Origin: Plasmopara viticola
Lineage: Eukaryota; Oomycota; Peronosporomycetes; Peronosporales; Peronosporaceae
Direction of reading: 5' to 3'
Length of the DNA stretch: 64,000 nucleotides
Assembly: GCA_001695595.3 (NCBI GenBank)
Contig: MBPM02000002.1
Coordinates: 2,083,608-2,147,607 of the forward strand
The translations under genes and the position numbers were made by a program. Positions 25,205 through 35,589 of the stretch are shown here, piece after piece (the stretch's first letter is position 1; the number at the start of each line of letters is the position of its first letter). Under the pieces are notes generated by a model, which was not told the origin of the DNA, did not search any database, and saw only the letters and a program-made list of their open reading frames with translations.

Positions 25205-25940
25205 ATGAATATAAACATCAATGCCATGGAGCAGCGCAAATGGCACGTCCAATTGACCGAGGGCGATCTCCCGCCCAGACTTGAGCCCGTGGGCTACGTC
25301 AAAGGCGTGTCCGCGGAAAAGGTAGGGCACGAGCTTGGACTCGCGTGCCGTGCTCCGTCCTTACGTGTCTCTATTCTTTTTTATATAGGATTCGAATGGC
25401 GCCGTCACAAAGACAAGCAATACCACGTTTGAGCTCAAGAAGAAGGTGAGGCAATGGCAATCAAGAGTTTAGTGTCTGTACTTTTGCTCACAATTTGCGG
25501 TGGCAGCGCGCGATGGAGATTGGCATGGCGCCCTTCAAGAGTCTCCTCCAGACCGGGTTTATGATGTGGATGAGTGGCAACTCGATCAACATCTTTAGCA
25601 TTATGATCACGGCCATGATCGTCATGAACACGGCCAAGTCTCTTTTCAACATGAATAACGGTACCATTGTCCTCTTGCCACGATGTTGCTGGTTTCCATC
25701 CATTACTCACGAATGCGTGGGTTTTTGTACGTAGCTTTTGCATCCGTAAGCGACGGTGGGATCAACTTGACGCAGCCGAAAGCGATCTACATGGCCGGTA
25801 GTATCGTCGGAGCCGCCATGGGCGTGTACAAGTGCTCGAACATGGGCTTGTTACCCACGACGAGCGCCGATTGGACGTGGTTGCTGCCAGTCAAACAGGC
25901 GCTCGAGACGTCGTCATTTGCCTCCCGTCTTGGAAACTAG
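25205..25940 (+). CDS. EMC4: ER membrane protein complex subunit 4
   Basis: EMC4 (TMEM85) is a subunit of the ER membrane complex that inserts tail-anchored and multipass proteins. Four exons: 25205-25321, 25389-25445, 25507-25660, 25735-25940. Phases agree across the three introns (61-74 bp), giving 177 aa; human EMC4 is 183. Family landmarks: a polar N-terminus ending in FELKKKRAMEIGMAPFKS, two hydrophobic segments around GFMMWMSGNSINIFSIMIT and KAIYMAGSIVGAAMGV, and the signature VYKCSNMGLLPTTSADW near the C-terminus, close to the mammalian GVYKCQSMGLLPT...DW. An in-frame ATG at 25226 could be the true start. It is convergent with the 7TM-INPP4 gene, with about 257 bp between stops. Confidence 0.9.
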
Positions 25941-26197
25941 CCGTCGAACTAATTGCTAGGCGTGACAAGGACCATAAAAAGTAAACCAATCTGTGCGATA
26001 GTTGAGAAAGCAGGACTTTGATTACTAGTTCACAAAACGACAGCAAAAAAAGATGAAAGGCAAAATGCCCGCCAAAACTCGGTAGGCGGTTGAACGCACT
26101 ACTCGTACTAAGTGCCACGGTGGCCACGACTCGTGACCACTTGACACGATCGGTCTTTGCTGTAAAGGGGCTTTTTCCACGCAACAAGCGAAAAACG

Positions 26198-29100
26198 TTA
26201 CGACACGTTGCGGCCACTCGTCTGCGGGGGACACCGGTACTCTTCCGGCAGCAACGAGCGCTGCAACGCGTTGAATGCAAACACGCGTCGCCCCGTGTTT
26301 TTCAACGCATTCTCAATCCGCACCCCTTCTGTTCGCATGACAGACACAATGCCTGCTTTCTTTTGCTCCCGAAGCCCGTGATGCTGCACGAGAATGCGGC
26401 CCTGTTCCAACGTCACGGACATGCCCGTCCGGTCCTTTGCCGACTTGCACACGGTCACGCGTCCACCCGAGATACTGCGGCACAAGTCCGAACTGAGCTG
26501 TAAAATCTCAGGACGCTTCTTTCGAGCCTGTCGGCCAGCGGTCCCAATGAGTTTTTCTAATTTCCCAAGGCTCCGGTAAATCTCTTCCCGGGACGGGCCA
26601 GAGCTCGCCACCGGTGTCCCGACCGCGGACGAAGAAGACGCAGACTCGGGCGCACTTCCTTGCTGGGCCTCGCGCTTGGGCATCGCCGTTGCTTGCCGCG
26701 TCGACATGTAGCTGCAGTACCGATCGCAGTAATTGCGGAGGGTCTTGAGACTATTCGTATTGATCACGTCCTGTAACCGCGTCACGGAAGAGCCCGTGTT
26801 GTTTGCAAGGGTCTGTTTTTCATTAATGCCTTGCGTAAAGAGGACAGGACAGACCTTTACGGGTCCACCATGACGAAGGGCGCGCGTCAACTTGACTTTT
26901 CCAGAGCGAAGCTTGACCCGAATGACCAAGTGCGTGAATGGAAAGAGCTTGTCGACCGAGGCGGGGGCCAACGACTGCACGTGTCCCCAATTCGTGCCCG
27001 ACCCACCCAAGAGCCGATGATTCCGTGCTTTGATCAACGTACTCAACAACCGCTGGCCAACGCCACTGAGTGACGAAGACTGCGACCTCAACTCGTCTTT
27101 CGCTAGCGATGTGCCATTCGTCGTCTCCGTGGTTGCAGAGCTGACTTCCGAGAGCGCATCGTCCATGTTGGTAAACACATCGACATCAATCACACCTCCA
27201 ATGCCACTCGAATGACTCGAAGTGCTTGAATTCGAAGAGGCCGAGTTAAACGAGTTTAAATGCACGGCTTGGCGCTGGTTCACCTGCATCTTTCGACGCC
27301 TGGGTTCAGTCACATCACTGCGTAGTGCTTCACGAGAGCAGGCGCTCTCTTCCAACGGGCTGTGTTTAGATTCCTCCTCGAGATGAAAGGATCGGAGGCA
27401 AGGCGATTTGTTGCCACTCGACTCTTCGTCCAAGCCACTACTGTCTTCTTGTTCGTCCACCAAGACGAAGCGAACGTTGCGTAGCTCATTGATAGCACCG
27501 GCCATGTCCTCCAACATCCCTGCTTCATTGCCATGGGTGGACACTAGACTCTCGACATTAAATAGAAACCCCAATTTGCTCAACTGCTCTAGCATCGCGT
27601 GCCCTTGCTCAGGGCGCGCGTGCTGCAGCGCCAAATCAATCTTGCGCGTAAACGCCGTCACTAACGCGGCGACCGCTTGTGGAAAACACACGTCCATTCG
27701 TTTGCCTAGGATCCACTCTAAATTGTCGGCCTTCTGCTCATCTTCAGTCCACAGCGGCTTTTGATGGTGCGCACCCGTCTGGGCCTCCCGCACGCGCGGT
27801 TTAAACTTGGCATGCTGCTCTTCGAGCCCAAAGATCCCACCATTCTTAAACTTGTACACGTGCGCGGCCATGGCACCGACCGTCACAATGTCGTACACGG
27901 CCGCACTTGCATTGACGTCGGATGTGCCACTGTTTTGAAAACTCGTTTGGGCCACGGCGTCGGCATTCCCGACCCACATTTCTTGGAGGTGCAAGTTAAT
28001 GGGCAGAAACCGCAGCTGGGAATTCTTCTTCTCAGTACTGGCCTTAAAGTACACTTTGCGCTGGTCCCGCAGGACGTAGACACGCCGCAATTGACGCAAC
28101 AACTCGACATACTCTTTATGTTCGTGGCACCGTTGGAGCATCCATTCACGGCATCGATTCAAGTCGCCGTCGTCTTGAATTTGCTGGATCAAGTTTTCGT
28201 AAATCCCGCGGTCCGATCCTTTCTGTCGCTGCCGATCGTACGCTTCCAATCGCGCAAGATCCGTCTCGACAATCAACAGTTCCTTGGTCCGGTAGCGAAT
28301 GATAATTTCTAAAATCTGGCGTGGAATCCAATTGCTAAAGCGACTTTCCGTCAAGTCTTCGACGACCAAGAGCCCCTGTTCACGAATGTGGTACTGCTTA
28401 CTGATCGCAGGCACCGAGGCGTGGAGACCCCCGTCCACGCCATTGAACCCATACTTGGCCCCGGCCGCTTTGGGAATCACCGTGTTCACAAACAGTTTCG
28501 GCGGCGGGGCGGTCGGGCCAAAGTGCTTGTACGAGTCTTCAGTCGCCGTGAGCATTGTCTGTTCCGTTCGTGCTCCTGCGGTCACTAGCGTGCCCGTAGA
28601 CACGGTAAACTCTGCCACGACGCTGAGACTGTGGGGCAACATGGATGAACCCGAATGAAAGTCAGAGCCCGACGTCGGTCTTTCTTCCGTGGATCCAGGA
28701 GATTCCATTTCAAACAGCTCATCAATCACGCGGGAGCTCAACACGCCCCCAAAAGCATCCAGTTCAACGACCGACGAATCCAACGTGTGCTGACTGTCTT
28801 CGTCATCAAATTCGCGGTTACTTTGCATTGCAGCCAAGACTTCGGCCGCCGTCATCTCCGAGTGATCTTCGTGGCTTACAGAAGCAGGGGCGGAATTGAG
28901 CGAGTACACGACCAAACGAAGCTTCTCAGTCGACCGGCCGACGGGAATGCGTGGCACGGACAAGAATGTGTATAGATACCGCGGTGGCTGCGCAAGGAGG
29001 CCAAGAGGCAACTCCTTGGCACTTGCCATCACAGTATCCGTGTTGCTAATCTGGCGCCACGAAGCAGTCGCCACGACTTCTCGTCCATCGTCCATGCCTA

Positions 29101-31699
29101 GCCGTTGGATTGCAATAAAGCATCCGTGGGCAAAGTCCTCATTCATCTCCAATGCCATCGAAAGACCGACGTAATCATCCGTCGGCAAGATCGTCGAGTT
29201 CTTTAGCGAAGGTTGACTGGATACGGCAACCGAACTTGCTTCTCCTTCTGCCATAATCTCTTGAATCCGTTCCAACGAAGCTTCAGTCCATCGATCCGTC
29301 GTACTAAACGTAAAGCTGGGCGTCCGAATCTCTCCGTAGCCCGACTCGGACATGGGACTGCAATCACTAGGCCTTTCTCGACTCGCATCGCGTAGCGATT
29401 GTGCGGTAGCATTCCACTGCAGAAAGATCAAGCAACAGGGAGGAATCGAGCACGGCAGCCAGACGGTAAAGATATAAAACCAGGGGTACGGGATGCCACG
29501 AGTAGTCCGGGATATGATTTGCACGACCCACGACAAGAGGTACACGATCGTGACGATCCCAATGAGGGCGTAGTAGAGACGCAACGCCTTCACTAGCACG
29601 ATCTGGTGCGGCCCGGATGCATTCCCCACCAGCAATTTGCCACGTCGCATGACCATCACACCCAACGCCATGACCATAAACGTCAAGACGAGAAAGATAC
29701 CATACGTGACAGACGTCGAGACGAGGAAGAAATTGTTGGCATCGTCAGCGTAGCACGCCCATAGATAGCCTTGAATCTCTGAAAAGACAATCGCGGACGT
29801 ATCGGCATCGCTATTGCACTGCTGGTATGCGAGCGTTGTGACGTCATTCTCTGAATCGTAGACACGAGCGATGAGCGTGTGGTAATTGAGCAGGTAGAAA
29901 ATCTGAAACAGGTAAAAGAGCACGTTGAGGACCACAAACGCCACGATGGCCGTCCGTTTCGGCAGCTTTCGAAAGCGCCAGCTCAGCACTGTGCCCCAGT
30001 GGAAACACACTGCCGTGAGCATTGTAAACGTAAAGCACCGGTACGCATGCATGATGTAGAAGAACGTGCTCCCGCGGCTGAAAAACCAGATAAAGTTGTT
30101 TACGATCGCCGTGGCCAAGGCCAAGACCGTGCAAATGGCTGTAATGTCAGTCCACGTCGACCCCATGGAAAACGACAGCCCGTTCTTTTGAATCGCCACG
30201 CTGCAAAACGCGAGCGAGCCGACGAGCACGACCATGGTCACGTAATTGTAGGGACTCGCAGTCGCACTGGACGTTAGATAGACGGAAATGGCCGAGAAAG
30301 TGCCGCCAATAATCAACAGATCGTCCTGTGAGCGGACCTCAATGGACGTCGCGTCCAGTCCTGAGAACGCGCCCGACGGGTTCTGGACCGTGTCCACCTT
30401 TAGACTTACCCACCCAATCGAGATGGGTTCTTCGACAACAAGTATCCACGAATTGTCCACAGAAGAGTAGGAAGTGTGTGTAAACTTGCGAGCGCCGTCA
30501 CTATTCCGTTCCGCTCCAACCGCAGTAGAAATAGCATAGGAATCCTCGACACTGGTCGTCACGAGCGGCAACACTTTCCACGACCAGACGGCATTGGCAG
30601 TAAAGCCCCACCTGGAGCGAAAGCTCAAGTGAATCGAGCTGTTTGCTGGAATGATGGCATCCGTGTAAAACGTGAGACTGGCGTTGCCTGTATTGCCTGG
30701 ATAGATGTTTTCCGGGACGAACGAACCGCTGGACAAGGCCGCGCCGACCAAGTCCGTGACACGGACGTAGGTACTGAAAACCGTGTTTTCCGAGTCATTA
30801 AAGACAAAGAACACGGGCGTCAAGTTCGATGCGGTGGTATACGTGACGTTGGACGTGGAAGTATTCGTGTCGTTCAACCCGGACGGCGTCACGACGCCAT
30901 CGAAGAGAAAGACAAACGATTCGTTCGTCTGGTAGGCTTCCGTAATGTCCACGGTCAAGAATGTTCGATTGTTGTCAAGGAACGTCGAGACTTCGCACGT
31001 CGTCGTCTCCCGCTCGGCCCTTGCCGTCGAATTTGCGACTCGCTCGAGATAGCACGAGCAATTTTCGGAAAAACGGTACCCAGGGGGACTCGCGAGCATG
31101 ATCTGGTGGACCGTATACGTCTTTCCTTTCATCCCAATTGGATAGAAGACGTCTAAAAAGTCGACGGGCGAGATCGTGACGCCAAACGTGCCGTTGGTCT
31201 GTCCGGGATAATTGTTCGTCCTGCCCCGCCACACGTTCGAGTCGAGCACGAGACCGTTGCAACACTCGTCGTTGCATGTCCAATCGTACCCTTCGGTGAA
31301 ATACCAAAGTTGCTGGCCATTGCAAAAGGCCTGTTTGTTACTATTCCTCTGACACGTGGGGAAGGCCACGCACGGGTACCACGCCTGATGATTCTGGGCC
31401 TTCCGACCGCTATATTCGCAGCACGGGAGGCCACTGCACTCCCCGTAGACCGTGCCAAATAGATCTCGAGGCTGTTGCTCATAGCAACAGACGAGTGACA
31501 ACTCCGGATCGCCTGCTGCCAAGAGTGCGCTCGTGGACGTCGTGGAAGACGTAGAGGTCACGCAGCACGCCGTACAGTCATCCGCCTCGGTCGTGTTGGC
31601 CGCTCCAGTACTTGATGCCGACGTATTCTGCGCCTGGATCCTATAGACTAGCAATGCCACCAGCGCTGCCAGTGCCAGCTGTGGTCTTCGTCTTCGCAT
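26198..31699 (-). CDS. 7TM receptor fused to inositol polyphosphate 4-phosphatase (GPCR-INPP4 bigram)
   Basis: This is an intronless 1833-aa frame from ATG at complement 31697-31699. An N-terminal signal peptide (MRRRRPQLALAALVALLV, cleavage near residue 23) precedes a ~460-aa Cys-rich, Asn-glycosylation-rich ectodomain. Seven hydrophobic helices follow at about 486-503, 519-541, 551-574, 583-604, 656-683, 700-728 and 738-761. The cytoplasmic part has a C2-like region at about 840-1000 and a long helical linker with low-complexity Ser-rich insertions. It ends in an INPP4-type phosphatase domain with P-loop CKSAKDRT at 1751-1758 (catalytic Cys1751, Arg1757), then SVTLEQ and the conserved KNTGRRVFAFNALQ. 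INPP4 enzymes remove the 4-phosphate of PtdIns(3,4)P2. Oomycete receptors fused to signalling domains are known as GPCR-bigrams; coupling of an external ligand to phosphoinositide turnover is inference. Confidence 0.88.
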   Translation of the reverse strand: MRRRRPQLALAALVALLVYRIQAQNTSASSTGAANTTEADDCTACCVTSTSSTTSTSALLAAGDPELSLVCCYEQQPRDLFGTVYGECSGLPCCEYSGRKAQNHQAWYPCVAFPTCQRNSNKQAFCNGQQLWYFTEGYDWTCNDECCNGLVLDSNVWRGRTNNYPGQTNGTFGVTISPVDFLDVFYPIGMKGKTYTVHQIMLASPPGYRFSENCSCYLERVANSTARAERETTTCEVSTFLDNNRTFLTVDITEAYQTNESFVFLFDGVVTPSGLNDTNTSTSNVTYTTASNLTPVFFVFNDSENTVFSTYVRVTDLVGAALSSGSFVPENIYPGNTGNASLTFYTDAIIPANSSIHLSFRSRWGFTANAVWSWKVLPLVTTSVEDSYAISTAVGAERNSDGARKFTHTSYSSVDNSWILVVEEPISIGWVSLKVDTVQNPSGAFSGLDATSIEVRSQDDLLIIGGTFSAISVYLTSSATASPYNYVTMVVLVGSLAFCSVAIQKNGLSFSMGSTWTDITAICTVLALATAIVNNFIWFFSRGSTFFYIMHAYRCFTFTMLTAVCFHWGTVLSWRFRKLPKRTAIVAFVVLNVLFYLFQIFYLLNYHTLIARVYDSENDVTTLAYQQCNSDADTSAIVFSEIQGYLWACYADDANNFFLVSTSVTYGIFLVLTFMVMALGVMVMRRGKLLVGNASGPHQIVLVKALRLYYALIGIVTIVYLLSWVVQIISRTTRGIPYPWFYIFTVWLPCSIPPCCLIFLQWNATAQSLRDASRERPSDCSPMSESGYGEIRTPSFTFSTTDRWTEASLERIQEIMAEGEASSVAVSSQPSLKNSTILPTDDYVGLSMALEMNEDFAHGCFIAIQRLGMDDGREVVATASWRQISNTDTVMASAKELPLGLLAQPPRYLYTFLSVPRIPVGRSTEKLRLVVYSLNSAPASVSHEDHSEMTAAEVLAAMQSNREFDDEDSQHTLDSSVVELDAFGGVLSSRVIDELFEMESPGSTEERPTSGSDFHSGSSMLPHSLSVVAEFTVSTGTLVTAGARTEQTMLTATEDSYKHFGPTAPPPKLFVNTVIPKAAGAKYGFNGVDGGLHASVPAISKQYHIREQGLLVVEDLTESRFSNWIPRQILEIIIRYRTKELLIVETDLARLEAYDRQRQKGSDRGIYENLIQQIQDDGDLNRCREWMLQRCHEHKEYVELLRQLRRVYVLRDQRKVYFKASTEKKNSQLRFLPINLHLQEMWVGNADAVAQTSFQNSGTSDVNASAAVYDIVTVGAMAAHVYKFKNGGIFGLEEQHAKFKPRVREAQTGAHHQKPLWTEDEQKADNLEWILGKRMDVCFPQAVAALVTAFTRKIDLALQHARPEQGHAMLEQLSKLGFLFNVESLVSTHGNEAGMLEDMAGAINELRNVRFVLVDEQEDSSGLDEESSGNKSPCLRSFHLEEESKHSPLEESACSREALRSDVTEPRRRKMQVNQRQAVHLNSFNSASSNSSTSSHSSGIGGVIDVDVFTNMDDALSEVSSATTETTNGTSLAKDELRSQSSSLSGVGQRLLSTLIKARNHRLLGGSGTNWGHVQSLAPASVDKLFPFTHLVIRVKLRSGKVKLTRALRHGGPVKVCPVLFTQGINEKQTLANNTGSSVTRLQDVINTNSLKTLRNYCDRYCSYMSTRQATAMPKREAQQGSAPESASSSSAVGTPVASSGPSREEIYRSLGKLEKLIGTAGRQARKKRPEILQLSSDLCRSISGGRVTVCKSAKDRTGMSVTLEQGRILVQHHGLREQKKAGIVSVMRTEGVRIENALKNTGRRVFAFNALQRSLLPEEYRCPPQTSGRNVS

Positions 31700-33331
31700 C
31701 TACGGCTCAACTATTTTAAGGGGAAATGAAGACTATGTACACGCCTCGGAAAGGTGATTCTCGAGCACGGATCCGACACTAGCCGGTGCTTTGTTCGCTG
31801 AATTTGCTCACAGACACAAAGCGTACGCCGTCGACGGCCAGAGGAAGCGATGACCTTTGTCCGTCGTACCAGCAGCTCCTCTGCGTGATGAATTTCTAGA
31901 AAAACGGCTGCTTACAGGGACTTGGTAAGGTGAGCTGCTCTAAATTTAGAGACGCATAGACGGACGAGGAGCGGGCCACTTACAGGCTATTGTGGAGTGT
32001 ATCGTATTTCAAACCTGCCAGTGCATGAAACATTTATAATCGTTGCCAAGAATAAGGTATTTTGATAGACAGGATATGGGTTCAGAGAGATCATTGACAT
32101 GCAGATCCACTTAAAATAGTCAGACAGTTAGCGATTTCTACCCAATCGTCGATCTTGGATAAGCGTATAGAGTCGGTTGTTATAGGTACAGTGGCAGTGT
32201 CGCTTCGTAACGGCATCTCAGGGCAGGCTGTTTTCTACTTGGCTGGTAGCATGATTTCCAACCCCAATCATAGGTCCTTTTACAGCTAGACGAGGGAGCA
32301 ACGTGTCACACTAAATGCCTTAAAATACCTTAATGACGATTAGAGTAGTTTGTAAGACGGGACATCGAGCCAGTTGGGCAAAGGCACGCCATGTCTATTC
32401 TTAAAGATTTGCCCATGTCATGGCTTAGAGGCCGACCTTGAATTTTGTGCAAAGGAAAGCTGATGCAATACGGACAATCTCGGATAAAGCATACCTGCCA
32501 ATAAGAGGAAACAATGTGATTAGAAAAAAAGACAAAGCGTGGTCACAAAAAATGTCACGGAAAGCCCTTTTTAGTAAAAAAGTTCGTGCTATCAGTTGTT
32601 TATTTGTAAAAGCGAAGGAGGTGTAAGCAAAGAATGTCGTTTGCCGCGGAAAGAATAGGCGATTTTGTTACGCTTGGCTTTCAATTGGGTACACGATCTT
32701 GGTTTCTATTCACATAAGACATTCACCCGATCCAATTTATCTTCTGCGATATATGGTAATCAGACGTTTAGCATCGAAATTGGAGTGGTTTCATTTCTAC
32801 CTCGTCGCCTTCAGGCTGTACTTTCTTAGAATAGCTCCGGGAATTTTTTTCCCTTTAGTGAGTGTTGTACGACTTGCAACGGAAATTTTTTTCATCTTTT
32901 CATCTTCTCGCATCTGGCATATCGCGCTTGCATTCATTCCATAAGGCGTACTTTCAACTCCAACATGATGACACGAAAAAGCAGCACCCTACTTAAGTAA
33001 TCATATTTTGCATAACGCCTCATTGAGCGCTTATGCAATAAGCTTTTAATGCTAAAACAATCAAATTTAAGCCGCCCGATCTTTTTTGAGGGCAAATAGA
33101 GCGCTACCACACCTTCCACAACTCTACATTTTCTGGAATATGTCGTGCATCCGTGTCAAAACCGATATAATACAGCTCGCGTGTATTAAAACGACATCAT
33201 TTTAATTTCTGAATTATTAAACTCAGTATAACTTTCCGTAATTTACGGAGAGTAACTCTGTGTTACTCATCGCATATGGAGATATAGTAATCTTGAATCA
33301 TCTTTTTGAAGCCTCGATGGCTAGACAAGGA
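31700..33331. other. 1.6-kb intergenic region without recognisable gene
   Basis: This lies between the start of the 7TM-INPP4 gene and the stop of PTEN. The longest frames are short, lysine-rich or hydrophobic and without domain similarity. The part next to 31.7 kb should contain the receptor gene's promoter. No repeats were recognised. Confidence 0.45.
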
Positions 33332-34680
33332 TCAAGTCTTCACAGACGCACCATTTGCATGCGAAACAATCATTTCCAACTCAAATGCAGCAGGCAATCG
33401 GCGATACTTTTTATCCCGAGCCGCCCAGTCCATTTCAGAGCGTGGAAAGACTACGCGGCCCGTAACTTTATCTACATGTACACTCTTAGAATTACCAGCA
33501 CAATTCAAAGTAGCAACAAACATACCGGGATGAAGAAAGTAAGTGTTGAACCAGATTTTAAAGTACTGAGTTCTCATACATCCGTTTACGCGCTCACGGT
33601 AAAACTCAAGCAAGACACATCCTCGAACTTCCTCCTGCAACTCGAATTCGTGTGAGCCAACTTGTTGATGAATCAGCTTTTTTGACGACTCGTTAGGATG
33701 AAGTGTGAAGATGCGCAGTCGCAGTTTTGGTAGCCTAGCTGCAGTCAGTGTATTGTTCAGCTTTATGCTTTGGATCGTCAACGTCGGTTCTTGAATGCCT
33801 TTTCCTGGCGTAAGAGTCTGCTCAAGCAATGCAGCGTAATAGTGTACCCACTTTTTCTGGCTAACAACAGTGAGACCACGGCGATCATGTACGCGCTCAC
33901 GGTTGTAGCGCTCAATGGCCTCAGCCGCAGAAGCTGAAAAGCCCATTCGTAAAAACAGCATACACGCCATCATGCCGGCTCTTCCTTTTCCAGCCTATCA
34001 TAAAAGTTTGATTTCAACCCACGGCAAATGTCGACAAACAATACAAACACAAGACCTTGCAATGCAGCACTACGATGTGCTCTGCTTTCGTATCCAGCCA
34101 AGCTGCAGCATCATCACAAAACGTTGTCCTGCAGCAATACCAGAATCGTTACTTCACACGCCATTAAAAACTTCAAGCTGCATGTGCGTACATCATTTGA
34201 AGTGACGGAACGTTGTGGTCTTCAATGGAAAAGTGCTTGACGCGCTCCTTAAAAATGCTTGTCGGGTAACTAAATAAACAATACCGCAAGTAATATATAT
34301 AAATATTTATACGTATGCCAATCATTTTCACCATTAACGAGAGCATTATAGTCAACCAACCTCCGCTTAGGCTCATCGCAAAAGTTATAGACGAAATAGT
34401 CGTCACCGTGGCGTTGATTTAAAAATTGTTGCACCTCTACTCGCGGGTTCCGAAATAAAGATTCGAGTCCCACGGCGGGGTAGCCTGATTTTACAACGCA
34501 CACGTTAGTAAGCCATATTTTCTTATTCGGAGTAGTGTACGAACCCATAACTATAATGCGCGGATGGACGTAGCCTAAATCCAGGTCGAATCCATCTTGT
34601 TGAAACCGACGTTTGTTCTGGGATACAAGGGTGCGTGGTACGGACAGCACCTGGTGACAAACACTATGGCGCGGTGCCAT
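33332..34680 (-). CDS. PTEN: PTEN-type phosphoinositide 3-phosphatase, P-loop Thr replaced by Ala
   Basis: PTEN dephosphorylates PtdIns(3,4,5)P3 at position 3. Five exons in transcription order: 34680-34545, 34484-34361, 34269-34192, 34128-34056, 33994-33332; phases agree and give 357 aa (human 403). The N-terminal PIP2-binding/phosphatase start NKRRFQQDGFDLDLGYV matches human PTEN closely. The WPD-loop equivalent is IEDHNVP (Asp104). The P-loop, split by intron 4, reads HCK/AGKGRAG with Cys136 and Arg142. A C2 domain with RGLTVVSQKKWVHYY, KIWFNTYFL and a degenerate C-terminus follows. The acidic regulatory tail and PDZ-binding end of animal PTEN are absent. Oddities: Ala143 replaces the usual Thr after the catalytic Arg, and three of four 5' splice sites are weak (GTTCGT, GTTGGT, GTCTTG). 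These donors are required by reading phase and homology. Confidence 0.87.
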
Positions 34681-35589
34681 GGACTATTCTCCAATGCTTC
34701 TCTTTCGAGAAAAGACGAGCGCTGTAATTAAATGCTCGAGTAACGGCTCCATATTCTGCGTCTAATTTTTTTGGGGGGATAAGTCCCACATGTACCGGTA
34801 AATCAGACCCTGCATCACTTGCAAGACAAAAACTGCCCTTTGTATCAATAACAACAACATTTTTTACAATTTAAGATTTTTAATTTCTGTCGCTTCAAAA
34901 TACTATTGCGAGACAAATGTTTTTTACTGTGATTAACTATTTAAACAAGGATTTGCGCACAATGTAACCTGGACGGCATGCTGTAATGGGACGCAGCTTT
35001 TACAGCTAGCAGTGCAGTACGTTGGACATCATCAGATTAGTTTTTCAGGAAGTAATAATACGAATGCTGCTTTTTTAATACATATGTTAAAAGCCACACC
35101 CGACCGTTATGTGACCAAAGCGACCCAATCCAAATACAGCTGACAATTAAAGGTGATGCTGACGCACGCAAGGACATACTGAAGAATAGCGTGCGTCGCG
35201 AAACAAGTGCGGTCCGAAGCACGAAGTTTTGAAACAAGGAAGTCTTTCGAGTGGGTCAAAGCCTGCAGTCTACGGTGCGTGCATATTAAAATTGAAAGTG
35301 TTGAAAAACAAGCGACCATACCAGTTTCTGCGGTACAATCGAAGTCAAACAATATTCATTCAACCTCACTTCATACGGTACAAACATTTATTATTTTTGA
35401 AAGACAATAATGTTACAAGATGAAATTTTCTTTGGAATGCTGAATCCATTTATGACGGCTGATTAATAATGATCGTGGAGTAAACATTTTTGTCTAGGTC
35501 TGCAAAAAAAAATTGCATCTAAGCCATAGAATCAAATTGAACAATTCGCCTCGCAATCGCCGCACTTGTCAGATTGCAACATTATTTTC
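34681..35589. other. 0.9-kb intergenic region, no gene recognised
   Basis: This is AT-rich sequence between the PTEN start and the 3' end of the EF-hand gene. Only short frames without domain character are present. The PTEN promoter should lie at its left end. Confidence 0.45.

Noticed and set aside
27761..28312. Long plus-strand frame (183 codons) inside the 7TM-INPP4 gene, with others at 30476-31156
   Set aside because: These are antisense frames in high-GC coding sequence of a convincing gene; no start context or domain.
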